From: Caenimonas aquaedulcis
Lineage (GTDB): Bacteria; Pseudomonadota; Gammaproteobacteria; Burkholderiales; Burkholderiaceae_C
Assembly (NCBI RefSeq): GCF_015831345.1
Contig: NZ_JADWYS010000001.1
Location: forward strand, 3,872,618 to 3,936,617
Direction of reading: 5' to 3'
Length of the DNA stretch: 64,000 nt
The notes beneath the pieces are model-generated. The model did no database searches. It had not been told where the DNA came from and saw nothing but the letters and a program-made list of their open reading frames with translations. Positions 49,927 through 56,613 of the stretch are shown piece by piece. The translations under genes and the position numbers were made by a program. Position 1 is the first letter of the stretch. Every line of letters starts with the position of its first letter.

Positions 49927-49929
49927 CTC

Positions 49930-50346
49930 ATGTCAGTGCCGCTGTATCTACAAGTCCCGCCGGGGGGAGCGTTGTCATCGCTCGACAACGTACCCTCGCG
50001 GGTAGTCGTGATCGCTGATGCACCTTGTTCTCCGTTTTGGCAGGCCGAAGTGAGCGCATGGCTTCTTGGTATTGGCTGTCTTTACATGATGGCGTGGGGA
50101 GAAGGTTGCAGTTCTTGGGACGACTCGGTCGACGAGGCGAATCTTGAGCAATTCGAGTACAGAGATATCCCTGAGGATCGATTTGTGATGACTACTTGGC
50201 ATGACGGAGAATCCCTCAGCGAGGTGTTTTGGTGCTCGAAGCACAATGCAGACCATCCAACTGTCGAACTGGTTCGACCCGTTCTGCTCCACATATCAAA
50301 CGACGGGCGTCAGAAGGAAATGTTGGACGCATATGCTGAGGCCTAG
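49930..50346 (+). CDS. Cassette 14: hypothetical protein (138 aa)
   Basis: The soluble protein has a conserved-looking core: RVVVIADAPCSPFWQAEVSA near residue 24, CLYMMAWGEGCSSWDDSVD near residue 50, and IPEDRFVMTTWHDGESLSEV near residue 80. Related small proteins exist in other bacteria, but I know no function. The ATG is 3 bases after attC13. The 3' end runs into a degenerate attC fragment before attC14. Confidence 0.73.
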   Translation: MSVPLYLQVPPGGALSSLDNVPSRVVVIADAPCSPFWQAEVSAWLLGIGCLYMMAWGEGCSSWDDSVDEANLEQFEYRDIPEDRFVMTTWHDGESLSEVFWCSKHNADHPTVELVRPVLLHISNDGRQKEMLDAYAEA

Positions 50347-50364
50347 CAAATCGATCGACACGGG
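50340..50364 (+). other. Partial attC remnant before attC14
   Basis: GCCTAGCAAATCGATCGACA repeats the 5' arm of a normal attC (R'' with one change, then the TCGATCGACACGG arm). It breaks off 37 bases before the intact R'' of attC14. It looks like the left arm of a lost attC site, left by a deletion or slipped copying. Confidence 0.6.
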
Positions 50365-50376
50365 AGGTGCGGTGAG

Positions 50377-50457
50377 GTCTAACAAGTCAATCGACACGGA
50401 CTTCCCATCAGCCGGCTTCGCCGGTCTACTGTCCGCCGCTCATTTCCGACGTTAGAT
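50377..50457 (+). other. attC14
   Basis: R'' GTCTAAC at 50377-50383, R' GTTAGAT at 50451-50457; 81 bases. Confidence 0.88.
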
Positions 50458-50460
50458 GTT

Positions 50461-50679
50461 ATGGAAGTCCGCCACATTGTCGAAGCACTATGCGGGCTGA
50501 TAGCCCTCTATGTCGGAGTTCAATTCATTCGCGCGCGCGGCGTGTCCGTAGTGAGTGAAGGAGGCACGAAGCCCATCACTCGACTGAAAGGTACTGAGGC
50601 AGTCGCTTTGGGGTGCGTTGTGATTGCAGTGGGAGTCGGGTTGCTAGCCGCTGCAGCCGGTTTTGCAAATTTATGGTGA
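50461..50679 (+). CDS. Cassette 15: small membrane protein (72 aa)
   Basis: Two hydrophobic helices (about residues 5-22 and 48-70) flank a short polar loop containing RARGVSVVSEGGTKPITRLK. I recognise no family. The ATG is 3 bases after the attC14 core. About 35 bases without a gene separate its stop from attC15. Confidence 0.66.
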   Translation: MEVRHIVEALCGLIALYVGVQFIRARGVSVVSEGGTKPITRLKGTEAVALGCVVIAVGVGLLAAAAGFANLW

Positions 50680-50714
50680 AAGCTCATGTTCAACGACACC
50701 TTAGGGCGCATGAC

Positions 50715-50802
50715 ATCTCACAGGTCCGTGAACACGGACGCCGCCGGCGTCAGCCCCTACGGTCGCACCTTACCGCGGCTGCCGGTTACGTCTACGTTAG
50801 GC
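50715..50802 (+). other. attC15 (degenerate R'')
   Basis: R' GTTAGGC at 50796-50802 is intact, but the R'' position reads ATCTCAC (50715-50721), breaking the invariant AAC. Recombination at this site may be weakened, fixing cassettes 15 and 16 together. Confidence 0.78.
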
Positions 50803-50859
50803 GTCACTTCTCATGGAGCTGCGATTCAGCTGGAATGTTGCGGTCACGAATGAACCCTT

Positions 50860-52089
50860 ATGCCGAGAACCGAAGACGTACTCACCATTTTCCTCGCATC
50901 CCCGTCCGACGTGTCGGACGAGCGCTCGCGGTTTGCCGAAGTCATTGCTGACTGGAACAGAGCATGGAGCCGGGAGCTTGGCCTACGCCTTGAGCTGGTG
51001 CGCTGGGAAGATGACGCCTTTCCCGGCATCGGAGTTGACGCACAAGACGTGATCAACCGCCAGCTTCCCGCCGATTACGACTTGTTCGTCGGAGTCATGT
51101 GGTCCCGTTTCGGCACCCCCACTGGTCGGGCTGGCTCAGGCACAAAGGAGGAGTTTGACCGCGCGCTGGCCCGTTACCGTGAGGCGCCGGATTCACTAGA
51201 CATTCTCTTTTACTTCAAGGATGCGCCCATCTCTCCGAGCAAGCTCGATCCGCACCAGCTCGCTAAGGTGTTGGAGTTCAAGGCCTCTCTGCAGGATACG
51301 GGTCTACTGTCATGGGACTTCTCGGACTTGGACCAGTTCAAAAACTTGGTCGAGCTTCACCTGACGAGGCATGTCCAAGCCTGGCGTAAACGGCGAGACC
51401 AGGGAACAGACGTGCTGGGACCGTCTACGACTACATCAATCCCGGTCATTCCCGATGCACCAGCGCGCGAATCGGAATCCGAGCATGTCGAAGAGGTTGC
51501 GAACGACGAGGAAGACGCCGGATACATTGACTTGCTTGAGGTTTTCACCGAGCGATCGGCGGAAATGGCAGAGATCGCCCTTCGACTCGGGGCTGCGCAA
51601 GCGGAACTTACCGAGCACACCACGAAAGGAACCCAGGAACTCGACGAGCTGAGAATCGCTGGAAAGCAGGTGCCGCCGGCCGTGATGAGGCGATCCATCG
51701 GTCGGATAGCCGATGAGATGCTTCGCTTCACTACACGGGTCGAGGCGGAGATTCCGCTGTTTCGTACTGCTGCGGACCGGAGCATGTCAGCACTTGTGAA
51801 GGTAGCGACGTTAGCGGCGGAACTGGCCCCAGACCAAGTCGCGGAAACCAAAGCGGCCGCATCGACTTTGCTCGCGACGCTGGCAGGAGCGCGCGGATCT
51901 ATCGGTGAGTTCAGGGACACCACAGCCGCACTTCCGCGAATGACCAAGGAACTCAACGTCGCGAAACGAAAACAGGTCGCAGCTCTGGAACGCCTCGTGG
52001 GCGAGTTTGAAAACGCAGAGCGGTTGGTCACCGAAGCCATCGCTGTTATCGATGCCTTGCCCACGCCAGGCGCGCCGCATGATGCCTAA
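50860..52089 (+). CDS. Cassette 16: DUF4062 domain protein (409 aa)
   Basis: The largest cassette gene. The N-terminal domain (about 6-160) is DUF4062, with LTIFLASPSDVSDERSRFAE at residue 8, YDLFVGVMWSRFGTPTGR near residue 73 and a TKEEFDRAL helix. This fold is related to TIR-like domains and is often joined to NLR-type ATPases or other effector modules in bacterial immunity. Here it is joined to a helical, coiled-coil-rich C-terminal region (about 225-405) with no ATPase motif. The ATG at 50860 is 57 bases after the attC15 core. The TAA stop lies inside the attC16 R'' box. Confidence 0.82.
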   Translation: MPRTEDVLTIFLASPSDVSDERSRFAEVIADWNRAWSRELGLRLELVRWEDDAFPGIGVDAQDVINRQLPADYDLFVGVMWSRFGTPTGRAGSGTKEEFDRALARYREAPDSLDILFYFKDAPISPSKLDPHQLAKVLEFKASLQDTGLLSWDFSDLDQFKNLVELHLTRHVQAWRKRRDQGTDVLGPSTTTSIPVIPDAPARESESEHVEEVANDEEDAGYIDLLEVFTERSAEMAEIALRLGAAQAELTEHTTKGTQELDELRIAGKQVPPAVMRRSIGRIADEMLRFTTRVEAEIPLFRTAADRSMSALVKVATLAAELAPDQVAETKAAASTLLATLAGARGSIGEFRDTTAALPRMTKELNVAKRKQVAALERLVGEFENAERLVTEAIAVIDALPTPGAPHDA

Positions 52090-52207
52090 CAGGTCGTTCG
52101 ACGCGGACACGCACCGGCAAGGCGCCGCAAGCCGTGCGCGGGAGCATACGTCTTGCGGCGCCTTGCCGGTGAGTGCCGGTGAGTGCCGGTCAACTCCGAC
52201 GTTAGGC
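52084..52207 (+). other. attC16 (with internal 10-base duplication)
   Basis: R'' GCCTAAC at 52084-52090, R' GTTAGGC at 52201-52207; 124 bases. It belongs to the 114-base group but carries an extra 10-base unit: GTGCCGGTGA is repeated before the common GGTCAACTCCGAC. Confidence 0.92.
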
Positions 52208-52212
52208 GTCAC

Positions 52213-52701
52213 ATGAACATAGCACGCATCCCCGTTGGTCTCACTCTGTTCGTGACGCTGGCGCTTACGCCGCCACTTGCCGGTGCGCAATACGCTCTAA
52301 CAGAAGCGACCATGGAGTCAGTCGAGTCGGTCGCGTTCGGCGAGTGCTGGTGGTTGGCCGAACACGCGGAGCCCAAACCAACCGACAGAACGCAGTTCGA
52401 GCGCCAGTGCCGTGACTCTTTGGCTCCGAAAATTGTTGAGCAACGTCGGTTGCTCGGTGAGGCCGAGAAGCAGCTAGCGACAGAGTACGCCCAACTGTCC
52501 ACGGCACTCAAAGCCCAAGGACGCATTCGACCTCGGTCGCTTCTGTTAAGTCAGCGCAACTGGGCGAAGTTCCGAGACGCTCACTGCACTCTCGAAGTCG
52601 AGCGTGTTATGGGCAACTACAGGTCACCGCACCGCCTTGCAACTTGTCTCGAGGTCGAAGCCACCAAGAGAATCGAGTACCTCAAGGGCTTTGCGGGCTG
52701 A
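52213..52701 (+). CDS. Cassette 17: secreted LprI-like (DUF1311) protein
   Basis: The 162-residue product has a signal peptide ending near LAGAQ (residue 26). It shows the DUF1311/LprI pattern: LGEAEKQLATEYAQLSTALK near residue 82 and LLSQRNWAKFRDAHCTLE near residue 112, with several cysteines in the mature part. It shares its architecture with cassette 2 but is not a close copy. A periplasmic role is likely; lysozyme inhibition is only one documented function in the family. Confidence 0.8.
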   Translation: MNIARIPVGLTLFVTLALTPPLAGAQYALTEATMESVESVAFGECWWLAEHAEPKPTDRTQFERQCRDSLAPKIVEQRRLLGEAEKQLATEYAQLSTALKAQGRIRPRSLLLSQRNWAKFRDAHCTLEVERVMGNYRSPHRLATCLEVEATKRIEYLKGFAG

Positions 52702-52709
52702 GCAATGAC

Positions 52710-52823
52710 GGCTAACCCTTCGCTCGAGCGGACTTCCACCCGAATGGCGCCACGAAGCTCTCGAATATATCTTCCGCCTCGCGGCGCGCTGCCGGTCCGT
52801 GCCGGTCTCCTCCACCGTTATCT
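52710..52823 (+). other. attC17
   Basis: R'' GGCTAAC at 52710-52716, R' GTTATCT at 52817-52823; 114 bases, more diverged in its central part than the other 114-base sites. Confidence 0.82.
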
Positions 52824-53183
52824 ATGACGAAGTCGCGAGTCTCGCTCGTTGGAGTCGCAGTCATCGCTGCCGGCTACGGGCTTGCCTCGGTGGTTGGCGG
52901 CTTTTTCGTCGATGATATGACTGTGTTGTTCCGGGTCGCGAGCTTGGTCGTGGGTCTGTCGCTTGTTGCAGGCGCGGCGTTGGTGAGCTTCGGGCGGCTA
53001 AGTGGCGCAATCCTGCTTTGGTTTTCAGCCGGCACTTATGCTCTGGTCATGATCGTGCCAGCACTCCAGCGTCACGGCGTCGGAGCCTTCTCGGCTCTGA
53101 TGGGCGCTTTCTATTTTTCGCTTGGCGTCAGGCTCTGTTTGGCTGCATCCGCACATGTCTTAGTGCGGAGGCGTGATGGATAA
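52824..53183 (+). CDS. Cassette 18: small membrane protein (119 aa)
   Basis: Four hydrophobic segments (about residues 8-28, 33-55, 60-80 and 86-110) with a basic C-terminus (VRRRDG). I recognise no family. The ATG directly abuts the R' core of attC17, and the TAA stop lies in the attC18 R'' box (GGATAAC). It is the last cassette with an attC on its 3' side. Confidence 0.72.
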   Translation: MTKSRVSLVGVAVIAAGYGLASVVGGFFVDDMTVLFRVASLVVGLSLVAGAALVSFGRLSGAILLWFSAGTYALVMIVPALQRHGVGAFSALMGAFYFSLGVRLCLAASAHVLVRRRDG

Positions 53184-53336
53184 CATGTCAGTCGACATGG
53201 ACGCACAAGTACGTCCGCACCTTGCGGTCCAACCTGGCCTTGCGCATTGGCTACCTTCACTGTCCCACATGCGAGTGGCGGCCCCAGCCCGAGCATCGCT
53301 GGGAGCGTGTTCCGTCCTGAAACTTCGACGTTAGAC
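53178..53336 (+). other. attC18 (long, probably composite)
   Basis: R'' GGATAAC at 53178-53184, R' GTTAGAC at 53330-53336; 159 bases, far longer than the others. A decayed L'-R' like end is recognisable near 53249-53268, followed by about 70 extra bases and a fresh AACTTCGACGTTAGAC end. This suggests fusion of two sites. Confidence 0.75.
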
Positions 53337-53352
53337 TTCTCGAACATTTGCC

Positions 53353-53862
53353 ATGAGCACTCCTCAAAGAACCGCGCACCTCCACTTCTTCTGCGGCAAG
53401 GCAGGCGCAGGCAAGAGCACGGTGGCCAGGAGGATCGCTTCCGAAGCCCGCGCCGTCCTCCTCTGCGAAGATATCTGGCTTGCCCGACTCTTCGGCGATC
53501 GGATGCAGACGTTCGAGGACTACATTGCCTGCTCTCAACGCGCAAGGTCGGTCGTTGGACCGTTGGTCACGGAGCTGCTGAGCCTTGGCCAGGACGTGGT
53601 ACTGGACTTTCCGGGCAACACGAGGGCCTCGCGAGCCTGGTTCCGATCGCTCTACGAGTCCGCCGGTGCCGCGCATACCCTGCACTACCTGAATACGCCG
53701 GACACCACCTGCCTGACGCAAATCGCGCAGAGGAATCAGGAGATGCCGGAGGGCGCCCATCCACTGTCCGAGCAGGACTTCCTCCACATCTCCTCCTTTT
53801 TCCAGGAGCCGACGGCCGAAGAAGGCTTTGCGGTTCAAGTGCATGGAAAGGCGGCGGGATGA
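53353..53862 (+). CDS. P-loop AAA-type ATP-binding protein (small-molecule kinase-like)
   Basis: The 169-residue protein has a Walker A loop, FFCGKAGAGKSTVARRIA (residues 12-29), and the overall look of the AAA_33/zeta-toxin-like kinase group: ALCEDIWLARLFGD-like second strand and DVVLDFPGNTRASRAWF near residue 80. The substrate is unknown; phosphorylation of a small metabolite or an antibiotic is possible. It begins 17 bases after the last cassette core site but has no attC of its own. It is either a cassette that lost its attC or the first resident gene right of the array. Confidence 0.78.
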   Translation: MSTPQRTAHLHFFCGKAGAGKSTVARRIASEARAVLLCEDIWLARLFGDRMQTFEDYIACSQRARSVVGPLVTELLSLGQDVVLDFPGNTRASRAWFRSLYESAGAAHTLHYLNTPDTTCLTQIAQRNQEMPEGAHPLSEQDFLHISSFFQEPTAEEGFAVQVHGKAAG

Positions 53863-53915
53863 CGATCTACACGCCCGATGGGCGCTCCCTGGCTTACATC
53901 AGGAAGAGGTGGTGA
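53859..53915 (+). CDS. Mini-ORF of 18 codons linking kinase and VOC genes
   Basis: ATG 53859 overlaps the kinase stop (ATGA), and its TGA (53913-53915) overlaps the following ATG (TGATG). The peptide is MTIYTPDGRSLAYIRKRW. It may be only a translational relay, or the remnant of a truncated gene. Coding status is unproven. Confidence 0.35.
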   Translation: MTIYTPDGRSLAYIRKRW

Positions 53916-54310
53916 TGATGTTCTCCCACCTCTTCGTCGGCGTGAATGATTTCGATCGCGCCCTGGCGTTCTACCAGGCCGTCATGACAGCCCTCGGGAT
54001 CGAGCTGCGCTTTTGCGACCGCAGCCGTCCTTGGGCGGGATGGCAAACGCCGGGGACGGTGAGGCCGCTGTTCCTGATCGGCAAGCCGTTCGACGGGCAA
54101 TCGCATCAGCCGGGAAACGGCCAGATGGCTGCGTTTGCCGCGCCTGACCGCGCGACGGTCGACCGTGTCTACGAACTCGCGCTTTCCCACGGCGGCACTT
54201 CGGAAGGCGCGCCGGGGTTGAGGCCGGAGTATCACGCCAATTACTATGGCGCCTACTTTCGCGACACGGAGGGAAACAAGCTCTGTGTGGCTTGCCATTC
54301 ACCGATGTGA
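53915..54310 (+). CDS. VOC (glyoxalase/bleomycin-resistance) superfamily protein
   Basis: The 131-residue protein has the VOC beta-alpha-beta-beta-beta layout: FSHLFVGVNDFDRALAFYQA at the N-terminus and YHANYYGAYFRDTEGNKLCV at the C-terminus, with a metal-site His in the first strand and an Asp/Glu in the last. Members are glyoxalases, dioxygenases or drug-binding proteins; the substrate cannot be called. Two ATGs (53915, 53918) are possible starts after a GAGG site. Confidence 0.82.
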   Translation: MMFSHLFVGVNDFDRALAFYQAVMTALGIELRFCDRSRPWAGWQTPGTVRPLFLIGKPFDGQSHQPGNGQMAAFAAPDRATVDRVYELALSHGGTSEGAPGLRPEYHANYYGAYFRDTEGNKLCVACHSPM

Positions 54311-54340
54311 TTCGACCCGAACCAACGAAAGCACACTGCC

Positions 54341-54736
54341 ATGCATCAAGGAAGCTGCCATTGCGGCGCCGTCAAACTCACGCTGCCGTCCACGCCCGCC
54401 GTGGCGACTTCCTGCAATTGTTCCCTGTGCCGCCGCATCGGCGGGCCCTGGGTCTACTTCGAGTACGGCACCGTCCGGATCGAAGGGCACCCCGAGCACA
54501 CCACCGAATACATCCAGGGCGACAGGACACTGCGCACGATCCGCTGCCGCACCTGCGGGTGTGTCACGCACTGGGAGCCGACCGATCCCCAGCCCGGCGC
54601 GAAGCACGGCGTCCATCTGGGATGCTTCGACCCGGCGCTCATCGCGTCCGTCAGGGTGCGCAAGTTCGACGGAGCGGATACCTGGAAGTTCTTCGACGAG
54701 ATGCCCTCGTCCAGCGAACCGCCATCCACGGCATGA
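54341..54736 (+). CDS. GFA (CENP-V-like, zinc-binding) family protein 1
   Basis: The 131-residue protein has the GFA-domain cysteine pattern: GSCHCGAV at residue 4, SCNCSLCRR near residue 24 and IRCRTCGCVTHWEP near residue 67. The family is named after glutathione-dependent formaldehyde-activating enzyme and binds zinc, but most members are uncharacterised. The stop overlaps the next start (ATGA). A second GFA gene lies at 58121. Confidence 0.85.
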   Translation: MHQGSCHCGAVKLTLPSTPAVATSCNCSLCRRIGGPWVYFEYGTVRIEGHPEHTTEYIQGDRTLRTIRCRTCGCVTHWEPTDPQPGAKHGVHLGCFDPALIASVRVRKFDGADTWKFFDEMPSSSEPPSTA

Positions 54737-55563
54737 CACGCGACATCCCGGCGCGGCTCCATGTCCTGCTCGCCCGCGATTCGACGGCGGCCGTCGTCAT
54801 CCGACGCGGGCCGACGCGGCACACGGCAGTCATCGGCTGGGACCGGCAGACTGACCAGTTCGAGCTCGGTCAGTGGCTCTACGGTCGCATCTACGAACGG
54901 CGATGCGATCTGTCGCCGGACGGCAAGCACCTGATCTACTTCGCCATGAATGGACGCTGGGAGTCCAGCGCCAAGGGCGCGTGGTCTGCCATTTCGCGTG
55001 CGCCTTACCTCAAGGCCGTATCCCTGTTCGCCAAGGGAGACTGCTGGCATGGCGGAGGTCTCTTCAGATCCGCGAAGAAGTACTGGCTCAATGATGGCTA
55101 TGGTCATGAGGTGCTCGAAGACGATCGGCGCCTCGAACGGGACACCGCGTATCCATGGCATGAGCATTACGGCGGCGAATGCCCCGGCGTCTACTACATC
55201 CGCCTGCAGCGCGACGGATGGAAGTTGCGGCACACGCTTGCCCAGGGCACGGTCGGAACGACCAGCGTTTTTGAAAAGCGGATCGGCGAGCACTGGACAC
55301 TTCGCAAGCTGGCACACGCGACGCTGCAACGGCCGGTGGGACGCGGTGTCTACTTCGATGCGCATGAACTCGTCGACACACGCACGGGTGAGACGATCCC
55401 CAAGCATCAATGGGAATGGGCGGAAGTCGATGGGGGCCGCCTGGTCTGGGCGGAGAACGGATGCCTCTACGCAGGCCAATTCGATTCGAAAGGTCTCGGC
55501 GGCGAGAAGATGCTGCACGACTTTACGCCCATGAAGTTCGCGAAGCTGGCGGCGCCTTACTGA
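54733..55563 (+). CDS. Hypothetical protein (276 aa), beta-propeller-like
   Basis: I do not recognise a named family. The protein has no signal peptide and shows repeated beta-rich segments with a DLSPDGKHLIYFAMNGRW stretch near residue 58, which recalls TolB/WD40-like propeller blades, and several Trp-rich turns. The start overlaps the GFA stop (ATGA), so the two are coupled. Function unknown. Confidence 0.72.
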   Translation: MTRDIPARLHVLLARDSTAAVVIRRGPTRHTAVIGWDRQTDQFELGQWLYGRIYERRCDLSPDGKHLIYFAMNGRWESSAKGAWSAISRAPYLKAVSLFAKGDCWHGGGLFRSAKKYWLNDGYGHEVLEDDRRLERDTAYPWHEHYGGECPGVYYIRLQRDGWKLRHTLAQGTVGTTSVFEKRIGEHWTLRKLAHATLQRPVGRGVYFDAHELVDTRTGETIPKHQWEWAEVDGGRLVWAENGCLYAGQFDSKGLGGEKMLHDFTPMKFAKLAAPY

Positions 55564-55644
55564 ACGGGTTCGGCCTTGCTTGATGGCTCATCCGATGGCT
55601 GATATAACCGCCTTGGGTTCCATGTCCAACACCTGGGGAATTGC

Positions 55645-56079
55645 ATGAACAAGTCGATGAACTCTCTCGCCATCGTTGTTCTCCTGTGCGGCGGCGTCGC
55701 GCACGCTCAGTCGAGCCTGGGCCAGCTGCTCGATGGCGGCGCGGTGAAACTGTCTCCCGCGGAGGTTCACGCATTGGGCGACGTGAGGTTCGTACGCAAG
55801 ACCGCCGACGCGGATGCCTACATGGCGATGCGGGCAGACGGCACCGTCGTGGGCGTGGTCCACAACAAGCAGGGCCATGGATCGAGCGAGGCGATCGGCA
55901 CTTGGCAGGTGGATGCCGCCGGCAGGCGCTGCGCGAATGTCGAGCTTCCTGCGTTCCGCATGCAGATGACGCAATGCGGATTCACCTATCGCCTGGGTGG
56001 CGACATCTATTTCTCGGCGTCCGATTCCGATCGCCACGTGGTCGCGACGCACTACGCGGGTCCGGCGTTTCTTGAGTAG
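55645..56079 (+). CDS. Hypothetical secreted protein (144 aa)
   Basis: A clear signal peptide ends near GVAHA-QSS (residue 22). The mature part (about 120 residues) is beta-rich and holds two cysteines (RRCANVE and TQCGFTY), which could form a disulfide in the periplasm. I recognise no family. It is followed 3 bases later by an acetyltransferase gene. Confidence 0.72.
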   Translation: MNKSMNSLAIVVLLCGGVAHAQSSLGQLLDGGAVKLSPAEVHALGDVRFVRKTADADAYMAMRADGTVVGVVHNKQGHGSSEAIGTWQVDAAGRRCANVELPAFRMQMTQCGFTYRLGGDIYFSASDSDRHVVATHYAGPAFLE

Positions 56080-56082
56080 CGA

Positions 56083-56613
56083 GTGAATACGCTCGACTGT
56101 GTGCGTTGCAGGCTGGAGCCGCAAGTGGAAGCGCACGCGGCGGAGATGTTCACGGTCCTGTCCGATCCGGCCATTTACGAGTACGAAGGCGTGCCGCCGC
56201 CATCCATGGAGAAGTTGGCCGCCGGCTTCCGCCGCAAGGAATCGCGCCTGTCCCCGGACGGCAATGAGCAGTGGCTGAACTGGGTCGTCCGGCTTCCCAA
56301 TGGCGAACTGGCAGGCTATGTGCAGGCGACTGTGTACCGAAGTCTTGCGGCGTATATCGGCTATGAGTTCGCGAGCAGATTCTGGAGGCAGGGCATCGGC
56401 AGCGCCGCGATCCGGTGCATGCTCGGCGAACTGGTGGCGTCCTACGGCGTTCACACCTTCGTCGCGGTCTTGAAGTCGGCCAACTTCCGGTCGTTGGGCC
56501 TGCTTCGAAAACTCGGGTTCGAGCCGGGTACGGCAAGGGATGCGGTGCAGTACGGTGCAGAGATCGACGAGCTCACCCTCGTCATGCCGGCCGGCAAACT
56601 CGTACGTCCATGA
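56083..56613 (+). CDS. GNAT family N-acetyltransferase (RimJ/RimL type) 1
   Basis: The 176-residue protein has the GNAT core: WVVRLPNGELAGYVQATV near residue 67, the acetyl-CoA loop FWRQGIGSAAIRCML near residue 100, and a C-terminal SLGLLRKLGFEPGTAR. The start is GTG at 56083, 3 bases after the preceding stop. The acceptor is unknown. The stop overlaps the next gene (ATGA). Confidence 0.82.
   Translation: MNTLDCVRCRLEPQVEAHAAEMFTVLSDPAIYEYEGVPPPSMEKLAAGFRRKESRLSPDGNEQWLNWVVRLPNGELAGYVQATVYRSLAAYIGYEFASRFWRQGIGSAAIRCMLGELVASYGVHTFVAVLKSANFRSLGLLRKLGFEPGTARDAVQYGAEIDELTLVMPAGKLVRP

Larger units (their letters stand above)
43356..53336 (+). mobile_element. Integron gene-cassette array of 18 cassettes without integrase (CALIN-type)
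   Basis: From the first core site GTTAGAC (43356-43362) to the last (53330-53336) the sequence alternates a short plus-strand gene with an attC site (R'' box of type RYYYAAC, then a 70-160-base imperfect palindrome, then GTTRRRY). I count 18 attC sites. Many share the same ends (TCGTTCGAC after R'', GGTCAACTCCGAC before R'), the uniformity expected of a chromosomal array. The cassettes are visibly less GC-rich than the flanks and mostly encode proteins of unknown function. No intI gene occurs in the 43 kb to the left or the 11 kb to the right, so the array is mobilisable only in trans, or its integrase has been lost. Confidence 0.93.

Noticed and set aside
53353..53862. Kinase-like gene counted as a nineteenth cassette
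   Set aside because: It follows the last core site closely, but no R'' box or attC palindrome is present after its stop, so cassette status cannot be supported.
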